From: Planctomycetota bacterium
GTDB lineage: Bacteria > Planctomycetota > PLA2 > JAEUHO01
Direction: 5' to 3'
NCBI GenBank assembly: GCA_024639415.1
Contig: JAHEIK010000110.1
Location: 1 to 10,007, forward strand
Length of the DNA stretch: 10,007 nucleotides
Shown here piece by piece: positions 1 to 6,775 of the stretch. The first letter of the stretch is position 1; each line of letters starts with the position of its first letter. Made by a program: the position numbers and the translations under genes. The notes under the pieces were generated by a model. That model saw only the letters and a program-made list of their open reading frames with translations. It searched no databases and was not told the origin of the DNA.

Positions 1-185
1 AGGTCGGGGCGGAGCCGCCCTTCGGTCATCTGTACGGCGTACCGGTGTACGTGGACGAAGGGCTCGCGGCGGAGGAATACATCACCTTCAACGCCGGCAG
101 CCACGACGAGGCCATACGTCTCCGCTTCCGCGACTACGAGGGACTCGAGCACCCCACCCGTGCAAGCTTCGCCATTGCGCGTTGA
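1..185 (+). CDS. YbaK/EbsC-family aminoacyl-tRNA deacylase, C-terminal part
   Basis: This is the 3' end of a gene that begins left of the window; complete codons start at base 3 and the TGA stop is at 183-185, leaving 60 residues. The visible text includes PPFGHLYGVPVYVDEGL, then YITFNAGSHDEAIRLRF, then YEGLEHPTRASFA. This is the typical C-terminal pattern of the YbaK / Ala-tRNA(Pro) deacylase-like fold: a PPFG turn, a V-x-YVDE strand, an F-N-A-G-S/T-H strand, and a helix with AIR. Family members hydrolyse mischarged aminoacyl-tRNAs in the cytoplasm, in trans to the synthetase (YbaK itself acts on Cys-tRNA(Pro)). The substrate of this member cannot be told from the fragment. It converges on the TPR gene and shows no functional link to the operon. 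The family call is confident; the exact subfamily is not. Confidence 0.82.
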   Translation, partial: VGAEPPFGHLYGVPVYVDEGLAAEEYITFNAGSHDEAIRLRFRDYEGLEHPTRASFAIAR

Positions 186-200
186 TCAGGGCCAGCGACA

Positions 201-287
201 TCTCGTCGTGGGACACGAGGTCTCGTCGTGGGACACGAGGTCTCGTCGTGGGACACGAGGTCTCGTCGTGGGACACGAGGTCTCGTC
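201..287. repeat. 20-bp tandem repeat, four perfect copies plus a partial fifth
   Basis: The unit TCTCGTCGTGGGACACGAGG occurs four times without a mismatch or spacer at 201-220, 221-240, 241-260 and 261-280. The first seven bases of a fifth copy follow at 281-287, and then the sequence diverges. The array begins 15 bases after the stop of the deacylase gene. Each unit is partly self-complementary: CTCGT pairs with ACGAG across CGTGGGAC, or TCGT with ACGA across GGGAC, so the array could fold as a row of small hairpins. The unit length is not a multiple of three and no plausible protein covers it, so I read it as a non-coding minisatellite. Any regulatory role is unknown. Confidence 0.95.
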
Positions 288-331
288 CCAGGTCGCTCTT
301 GCGCGCGCTCTTCGAGTAGCCGCCCCACGCC

Positions 332-417
332 AATCCCCCCTCCGAGGGGTCAGACCCACTTCACCGGTATTCGGTCGAATACCGGTGAAGTGGGTCTGAC
401 CCCGGTGGGGTGGGATT
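332..417. repeat. Large palindromic element (28-bp perfect inverted repeat with imperfect outer stem)
   Basis: The left arm at 346-373 starts GGGGTCAGACCC and ends TATTCG. It is the exact reverse complement of the right arm at 376-403, with only GT (374-375) between. Pairing continues outward on the same axis with a few mismatches: 332-337 AATCCC pairs with 412-417 GGGATT, and 339, 340 and 342 also pair. Each arm holds smaller palindromes: GGGTC-A-GACCC (347-357, mirrored at 392-402) and ACCGGT (363-368, mirrored at 381-386). Such nested symmetry is seen in REP-like or MITE-like elements and in targets of single-strand transposases. It lies between convergent genes and could stop or slow transcription from both sides. 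However, no T-run follows on either strand, so it is not a canonical intrinsic terminator. No transposase lies in the window. Confidence 0.93.
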
Positions 418-445
418 CGTCGCAGGCAGGTGGGCCGTGCGCGTC

Positions 446-3400
446 CTAGCGCCCGGCGCGCTCCGCTTTCTCCAGCGCCTCTAGGGCTGCCTGCGCTTCC
501 TTGGCCTCGTCGGCGATCTCGCTCCAGAAGACCTCACGCACCGCATCGTCGGCCTCACGCGCCGCCTTGATGACGGCCTCGAGGACCACCTCGTGCAGCG
601 TCCACTTCGTCAGCGGCTCGATCGCTTCGAGCGCTTCCTCCGGACCGTCGCTCTCGCGAATACGGTCGACGACCTCGGGGATCCGATAGGTCGCCAGCCG
701 GCCCTCGTCGAACAAGCGCAGCTCGAGCGCGTCGGCATGGTCGGCACGTCCCACCACGCGCGCGACGTCGGCGACCCACAGCAGGTGGTAGGCACGCTCA
801 CGGGTCCACGACTCGAGAGTCGGCAGGATCGCCGCCGCCAGCTCCGTCTCGCCGTGCGCGTGCAGGCGCACGAGCAGGATGGAGAGCGGCTCCACGAGCG
901 CGGTCCCATCGGTGCGCTTGTCAGCCACCCAGGCAGGGAGGAGCTCGGCCGCGCGCAGCAGCCACGCCTTGGGGTTCTTCCAGCCGTCGGTCTTCGCGGG
1001 GAAGAGGCGCCGGATGTCCGGGCGGCTCAGGCGTCCGCTACGACGGAACCAGAAGTGCATGTGCGGCGCCAGCCCGGGAGCGGGCTCCAGCTTGCAGAGC
1101 GCGGCTTCGAGGCACGCCGCGGCCTTGTCGATCTCGCCCGCACGCGCCAGGAGGCCCGCAGCCAGGGACGCGGTCCGGCGCAGCGGCAGGTTGGCGCCTG
1201 CGGCGATACGGTCGCAGATGGCGCGACAGCGCGTCAGCGCCTCATCCGGACCGACGAGATCGATCCAGGTCTCGAGGACGAGCGCCTCGTAGCCATCCCG
1301 GACCTGCGGGCCGAAGCGCGCATCCGTGCCGGGGTTGCTGACCTGCAGGATCGCCTCGATGGTGCGGTCGCGCTCGGCCCCCTGCAGCTGCTTGGCGACT
1401 TCCTTGACCAGTTCCTGCGCGGAGATCGGCCGGCTGCCGCGCGAACCGAAGAAGAACATCCCGCCTGCGCTCGCACGCGTGCCGCACCAGCGGTAGATGC
1501 GCGCGGCGCGCGCCGTGTCGCCGAGGCGCACCCAGACGCGGGCGAGGCGCCGCAGCGAACCGGCGTCCGTCGGATTCAGCGTGCGCTCGAGGTCGCGCAG
1601 GATCGGTCCCGCGTCCTTGACGACCTCGTCGGGCGCCGACTCGAAGAGCGACAGCAGCAACCCGTACTCGCGCTTGCCGGCCGTGCCAGCCGCGGCGGCC
1701 TGCAGCAGGGACCGGACGGCCGCGGCCGCACCCTGCTCTTGCGCGAGACCATGCGCGACGCCATCCAGGATCTCCCCGGCGCTCGCGAACTGCGCGCTCT
1801 CCCAGGTCCGCATCTGGCGGCCCATCTCGGCGCGCCCGAAGTCGTGCTCCGCGAGCTTCGCGTAGGCGCTCTGCGGCTCAGGCCGCTCGTCTTCCTCCTC
1901 GACGAAGCTCGACAAGCCGCCGCGCCGCCGCTTCGGATCAGGCGTGCGCTGCGCAGCGCTCATCGGCCAGAGCATGCGACCGGGGGAACCGTAGCTGACG
2001 AAATACCCGCGCATGCTCGCCATGCCCACCCGGAACCTGCGCCACATGCGGCGGAGGTTGATCGCGGCCGTCGCCACGTCGCCTTCCGCGAGGGGCTTCT
2101 GCACGTCGCGGATCGAGACCCAGGTCGAACGCTTCGGCGGCGCCTTGGCCCCCTTCGCCGTCTGCTTGGCAAGCTCGGCCTGCTTGATCGCCAGGGCCTT
2201 GACGGGATTGTGGATGCGCTTCCACGCGGAGATGAGGCGCAGTCGCAGGTTCTTGTCGTCGGGCTTGTCCTTGACCATGCGCTGCAGCACGGCGAGCGAC
2301 TCACGGTAGAAGCCGAGGCTGTTCAGCTGGTTCTGAAGACTGTTCTGGAAGCCGGCGTCCTGCGGATGCGCCTCGGCGGCCTTGCGGTAGGCCGCGAGCA
2401 GCTCGAGCGGATCTCCTCCGCGCCGCACGAGGTCCAAGCGGAAGCGCGTCAGCGCGATGCTCCCCCCACCCTTGGCGCGGGTGTCCACCGCAGCTACGAA
2501 GGCGCCCAGGTGCTTGGGCAGGAACTCGTCGAGCAGGAGGCTCTTCGCCGTGTTCACGGTGTAGTGCGTGCCGGCGCCGAAGAGGTCATCCAGCGCGGCG
2601 AGTCCCTTGGCCAGCCCCTCGTCCTCGCTGCCGGTCTTCTTCAGCAGCACGGCATGGGCGACGCGCACCAGCACGTTCGTACCGGCGACCTCGAGCCCCG
2701 CTCCGCACAACCGGAGCCGGAGCGGCTTGTTGGACGCGCCCCGAGCGATGTTCAGGAAGCTGTAGTAGGCGAACTGGTCGCCGCGATCGAGGCTCTTCAT
2801 CGCCTCGCCGAATGAGTCGACGACCAGGTCGGCGAACTCGTCCTTGATCTCGTCCTTGATCTGATCGACGAGGGTGAGCAGGAACTGCATGCGCCGTGAC
2901 GCGGGGACCTTCGGAAGGAACGTGCGCAGGACCGACGCGCGCTCGCCCTCCGGGACCAGCGCGAAGAAGCTCCCGATCCAGTACCAGCGGTTGCCGTCCA
3001 GCTTCTCGAGCAACGTCTTGCGCTGCTCGTCGTCCAGGAGCGGCTTCTCGAAGGTCTTCTGCAGCTCCGGGATGAGCTGCAGCCACATCCCGGCGCTCTT
3101 CGGGTCGTCGAGGATCAGGGAGACGACGTACTCGCACAGGCTCCGGTACTGCTCCTCGTCGAGCAGCACCTGAATCTTCTGGAGCACCGGACGGAAGCGG
3201 TACGGTGCGTCCGGAGCCTTGTCCTTCTTGATGAGGACCTTGATCCAGTGCCGACCCACCGCCAGCGCCAGACGGCCGTCGGCCATCTCCAAGGCGCAGG
3301 ACTGCAGGACCGGCATGAGCTCCTGGTCCTCCTTCGACAGCCGCGTGAAGTCGAGGCGCCTCAAGAGCATGCGCACCTCGTCCTGCTTGCCGTCCACGAG

Positions 3401-6400
3401 TAGCGGCAGGAAGAGACGATTGGCTTCGAGCAAGGAGACGAGGCCGGCGCTCGACGCCCCGCCGGCGCCGACGAGATAGCCGAGCTTGCGACGCTCCTCC
3501 TCCGAGCGACCGCTCGCGTCGATGAGGCTGCGCGCCGAGGCGACGAGGCCCCACGCCAGGCGGGAGCGCACGAGGTCCTTGAGCAGCCCCTCGTCCTTCG
3601 CGAAGTCCTTCAGCAGCTGGGTGTCGAGATCGTCGGCCAGGTCGGCGCGACCGAAGGCGATGCTCGCGCGCCGCAGCAGCTTCGCGCGACTCTCGACGCG
3701 CGGCCACGCGCGCAGCGGCGCCTGCTTCTCGTCCTCGGCATCGCGCAACGTGCGCATGGAGGCGAGGTCGGCGTCCAAGCTCGCGCGCTGCTCGGTCAGC
3801 CAGGCGTCCGCGCGCTCCCCGGGCGGCATGGTCGTGAGCAGGCCCGTGCGCACGCGGTCGTAGTACTGATCGAAGTCGTCGACGTTGCGGGCCGACCACC
3901 AGTACCAGCGATTGGCGGGCTTCTTCTCCTCCTTGACGATCGTGGAGAGCGCGCGACGGGCGATCATGAGATCCAGCCCTTCGACGTAGAGCTCGAGCGC
4001 GAGATCGTCCCGCCCGACCTGCTCCTGCAGCTCCCCCACCTTGAGCATCAGGGCCACGTGGCCGGGTGAGCTCACGAGCAGCCGCTGGTACGTCCTGAGC
4101 GCATCGTCGCGGTAGCCCGCCGTCTCGAACGCCGTGGCGATCTGCTGCTGGAACGAGCCGAAGTCCGGCACGTCCGTCGCCAGCGCGAACGTCTTGGCCG
4201 CGTTCGCCGTCTCGCCCGCGTCGAGGAAGGCCTTGCCGAGATCGAGGTAGACCTGCGGCGGCGCGATCTCCCCCAGGCCGATCAGGCGCCTGCCGTAGGC
4301 GAGGTGCCGCTCGCGGTTGCCCTGCCCCGTCCGGCCGCCCTTGGTGTGGTCCATCAGCTCGCGCAGCAACGACGAGCGACGCTCCCCGATGATGGGCAGC
4401 GCGCTCTCGAGCGAGCGCGTCATGACGTCGCGCTCGCCGATCTCCTCGCTCAGGTCGGCGATGAGCTGATAGAGGTACATCTTGTCGTGGCGCCGGGCGA
4501 GCCGACCGAGGGTCTGGCGCCGCGCCCAGCGCAGCACGGGCGCCGCGGCGTCGAGGTTGAGCATGCCGTCGATGGCGATCGTGAACAGGTCGTCCTTCGA
4601 CGCGGTCGCCGCGATGTGCTGGAACATCCCGATGGCCTGCTGCTGCTTGCCGGTCTGGGCCATCTGGTTGGCCATGAGCAGCAAGCTCTCGATGCGGTCG
4701 GGGAAGCGCGCGATGCCGCGGCGGTAGGCGGTGACCGCCTCCTCGCGTAGGCCCGCCAGCGCGAGCACACCCGCCTCGAACTCGGCGCTGTCCGAGCCGT
4801 CCTCGAGGTCCTTCAAGCGCGCGAGCACGACGCGCGCCTCGTCGGGCTTGCCGCGCTCGAGCTGGCTCATGGCCAGCTGCCGCAGGTAGTCGCCCTCGCC
4901 GTCGGGGTCGATCCGGATCAGCTCGTGGATCGTCTTCTCGTAGTTGTGGTAGTCCGTGCAAGCGAGGAAGACGCGGCTCTTCTCGACCAACACTTTGACG
5001 GGCGCGGCCCCCGCGCTCTTCATGTACTCCTCGATGATCTCGGTCGCTGAGACGGGGTCGTTGGCCTTCGTGTAGAGCCGTGCGAGCAGGCCGCTGTCAC
5101 GCCCGTCGGCCGTCCCTGCCGTGAGCTTCTCCTCGAGCTCGATCGCGATGTCCGCGAGCTTGCCGAGGCGCGACGCGACGGCCATCAGGCGGTCCTCGAC
5201 GTAGCGTCGACGCGGCACCGACTGCACGCGCCGCCACAGCGCATGCCAGCGCTGCATGGCCTGCTCTTCGTCCCCGACCTCGGAGTGCAGCCAGGCGAGG
5301 TGCATCTCGAGATCCTCGCCTGCACCCTTTGCGCCTCGTGCCGTGACGAGCTTCTCCAGCACGTCGACGGCTTCCCGTTTCTTGCCGATCTGCTCGTACG
5401 ACTCGGCGAGCTGCATGCGCTCGGCGGCATCCGGTGCCGCGATCGCATCGAGTCGCTCGAGCTGCTTCTCGGCGAGGTCCATCCGGCCGCGCGCCTTGTG
5501 CAGCGCGAACAGGAACAGCAGCGCAGGCCCCTTCGGGCGTCCTCGCTCCATGGAGATCTCGGCGAACTGCTGCGCCTGGCCGTCGAGACCGATGCTCTGC
5601 AGGGATGCCGCCGCGGCAAGGAGGTAGAGGCTGAGCGCCTTGTCGTCCAGGTACGAGTCCCAGACGCCCTCGGCCGCCTTGCGCTTGCCGCGCTCCAGGA
5701 AGTGTCGGCTCAGGCCCTCGCGCCACTCGATGACGGCCGGCTCCGCCTGGATCAACTCGCGGTACGCGTCGACGAGGCGGTCTTCTTCGCCGGACTCGCG
5801 GCACATCTCGAGAAGCTCGCGACGCATCTCGACGGTGAAGCGGCCCTCCGCACCTGCGCGGAACAGCCGCATGGCCTCTTCGACCTGGCCGGTCTCGCGC
5901 AGCAGGTCGATCCACACCTTGCGCGCGACGTCGTCGAGGTCCGCAGCCTTGGCGAAGCGATCGATCAGGGTCTGCAGGGATTCGTCGGCGCGGTGGGACT
6001 CGACGACGACCGTCAGGGCGTAGCGGCGATCGCGCTTGAGCGTGCCCGCCTCGTACGCGGCCCAGGCGTACTGCTGGGCGGCCTGCGGGTCCTTGGCGGC
6101 GAGCGCCCAGTCGGCCAGGCGCACCTGCTCCCGGAAGCGCTCCTTGCCCTCACCCTTCGACACGAAGAGCGCGAGCGCCTCCTTGGGGTGGCCCTTCAGG
6201 GCGAGCACGATCGCGGCGCGATTGCGCAAGGCGGGGTCGAGACCCTGCTGGCGGGCGATCTCATCGAGCGCATCCTTCACGCTCGCACCGCCCTGGCGGC
6301 CCAGCAGCGCCATGCGGACGCGTACGTCGAGGATCGCGGCGGGATCCTCGATGCGCTTCACCGCCGCCTTCCACGTGTTCCACGCACCCCGGATGTCGCC

Positions 6401-6775
6401 GAGCGCGTCCTGCGCGTGGCCCAGCGCCAGCTGAGCGGCGAGGACGTCCTTCGCAGCCAGCGCCTCGAAGTGCGCCTGCGCCTCGCGCCACTGACCGGTG
6501 CGCTGGAGCAGATGGCCCTCGACCCAGCGCGCGGCGTCGCTGTCGACCTGCGCGAGGCGCGCCAGCACGGGATCGACGCTGCCGTGCGCCAGCACGCACG
6601 CGCGCCACAGATCGTCGTACTCGCTGCGGGCGAAGCCGGCACCGAGCGCCGTGTCGAGCAACGCGGAGACGTCGGCCTGCAGCGTCGGGGCGGCGGGCCC
6701 GTCCTTGTCCGGCCCCGCCAAGGCCGGCGCGGCGAGCAGGAGCAGCAGGGCCGTCACGTGGAGGAGTGTCTTCAT
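446..6775 (-). CDS. Giant exported TPR-repeat protein (2109 aa)
   Basis: The chosen ATG at 6773-6775 gives 2109 residues. It overlaps the upstream stop as ATGA and has GGGAGGT five bases upstream. Residues 1-20 form a Sec signal peptide (MKTLL, a leucine-rich core, then APALA before Gly21), with no lipobox Cys, so a soluble periplasmic or secreted product is expected. The rest is almost wholly helical. TPR-like helix pairs with G8/A20-type spacing are clearest at about 80-140, 452-512, 628-725, 840-935 and 1473-1535. Residues 940-1460 are helical but degenerate. A charged linker (1611-1634, KRRR then EEEDE) and two aromatic/Gly loops (about 1583-1603 and 1769-1783) interrupt the C-terminal third. 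The motif NRWYW occurs twice (955-959, 1262-1266). No catalytic motif is visible. As last gene of the operon it probably scaffolds or partners the two membrane proteins. TPR proteins accompany BatA/BatB in Bat loci, but this one is far longer than those I know. It ends with TAG at 446-448. Confidence 0.9.
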   Translation of the reverse strand: MKTLLHVTALLLLLAAPALAGPDKDGPAAPTLQADVSALLDTALGAGFARSEYDDLWRACVLAHGSVDPVLARLAQVDSDAARWVEGHLLQRTGQWREAQAHFEALAAKDVLAAQLALGHAQDALGDIRGAWNTWKAAVKRIEDPAAILDVRVRMALLGRQGGASVKDALDEIARQQGLDPALRNRAAIVLALKGHPKEALALFVSKGEGKERFREQVRLADWALAAKDPQAAQQYAWAAYEAGTLKRDRRYALTVVVESHRADESLQTLIDRFAKAADLDDVARKVWIDLLRETGQVEEAMRLFRAGAEGRFTVEMRRELLEMCRESGEEDRLVDAYRELIQAEPAVIEWREGLSRHFLERGKRKAAEGVWDSYLDDKALSLYLLAAAASLQSIGLDGQAQQFAEISMERGRPKGPALLFLFALHKARGRMDLAEKQLERLDAIAAPDAAERMQLAESYEQIGKKREAVDVLEKLVTARGAKGAGEDLEMHLAWLHSEVGDEEQAMQRWHALWRRVQSVPRRRYVEDRLMAVASRLGKLADIAIELEEKLTAGTADGRDSGLLARLYTKANDPVSATEIIEEYMKSAGAAPVKVLVEKSRVFLACTDYHNYEKTIHELIRIDPDGEGDYLRQLAMSQLERGKPDEARVVLARLKDLEDGSDSAEFEAGVLALAGLREEAVTAYRRGIARFPDRIESLLLMANQMAQTGKQQQAIGMFQHIAATASKDDLFTIAIDGMLNLDAAAPVLRWARRQTLGRLARRHDKMYLYQLIADLSEEIGERDVMTRSLESALPIIGERRSSLLRELMDHTKGGRTGQGNRERHLAYGRRLIGLGEIAPPQVYLDLGKAFLDAGETANAAKTFALATDVPDFGSFQQQIATAFETAGYRDDALRTYQRLLVSSPGHVALMLKVGELQEQVGRDDLALELYVEGLDLMIARRALSTIVKEEKKPANRWYWWSARNVDDFDQYYDRVRTGLLTTMPPGERADAWLTEQRASLDADLASMRTLRDAEDEKQAPLRAWPRVESRAKLLRRASIAFGRADLADDLDTQLLKDFAKDEGLLKDLVRSRLAWGLVASARSLIDASGRSEEERRKLGYLVGAGGASSAGLVSLLEANRLFLPLLVDGKQDEVRMLLRRLDFTRLSKEDQELMPVLQSCALEMADGRLALAVGRHWIKVLIKKDKAPDAPYRFRPVLQKIQVLLDEEQYRSLCEYVVSLILDDPKSAGMWLQLIPELQKTFEKPLLDDEQRKTLLEKLDGNRWYWIGSFFALVPEGERASVLRTFLPKVPASRRMQFLLTLVDQIKDEIKDEFADLVVDSFGEAMKSLDRGDQFAYYSFLNIARGASNKPLRLRLCGAGLEVAGTNVLVRVAHAVLLKKTGSEDEGLAKGLAALDDLFGAGTHYTVNTAKSLLLDEFLPKHLGAFVAAVDTRAKGGGSIALTRFRLDLVRRGGDPLELLAAYRKAAEAHPQDAGFQNSLQNQLNSLGFYRESLAVLQRMVKDKPDDKNLRLRLISAWKRIHNPVKALAIKQAELAKQTAKGAKAPPKRSTWVSIRDVQKPLAEGDVATAAINLRRMWRRFRVGMASMRGYFVSYGSPGRMLWPMSAAQRTPDPKRRRGGLSSFVEEEDERPEPQSAYAKLAEHDFGRAEMGRQMRTWESAQFASAGEILDGVAHGLAQEQGAAAAVRSLLQAAAAGTAGKREYGLLLSLFESAPDEVVKDAGPILRDLERTLNPTDAGSLRRLARVWVRLGDTARAARIYRWCGTRASAGGMFFFGSRGSRPISAQELVKEVAKQLQGAERDRTIEAILQVSNPGTDARFGPQVRDGYEALVLETWIDLVGPDEALTRCRAICDRIAAGANLPLRRTASLAAGLLARAGEIDKAAACLEAALCKLEPAPGLAPHMHFWFRRSGRLSRPDIRRLFPAKTDGWKNPKAWLLRAAELLPAWVADKRTDGTALVEPLSILLVRLHAHGETELAAAILPTLESWTRERAYHLLWVADVARVVGRADHADALELRLFDEGRLATYRIPEVVDRIRESDGPEEALEAIEPLTKWTLHEVVLEAVIKAAREADDAVREVFWSEIADEAKEAQAALEALEKAERAGR

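Noticed and set aside
201..287. Possible CRISPR array
   Set aside because: The repeats are directly contiguous with no spacers, and no cas gene is visible.
346..403. Canonical Rho-independent terminator
   Set aside because: The stem is strong, but neither strand has a following T-tract; a looser terminator role stays possible and is noted under the repeat.
88..449. Several short open frames across the intergenic gap
   Set aside because: They arise from the 20-bp tandem repeat, whose period leaves all frames open. Their peptides merely repeat (for example SHDETSCPTTRPRVPRRDLV), and two antisense frames run into the deacylase gene.
593..2815. Long open frame of 740 codons on the + strand
   Set aside because: It lies entirely antisense to the TPR gene. 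Its translation is Arg/Ala/Gly/Leu-rich with no domain pattern, as expected for a GC-rich shadow frame.
2586..4961. 791-codon frame on the - strand, offset from the TPR frame
   Set aside because: The composition is dominated by Arg, Ala, Gly and Pro and has no recognisable fold, while the overlapping TPR frame has a signal peptide and repeat structure.
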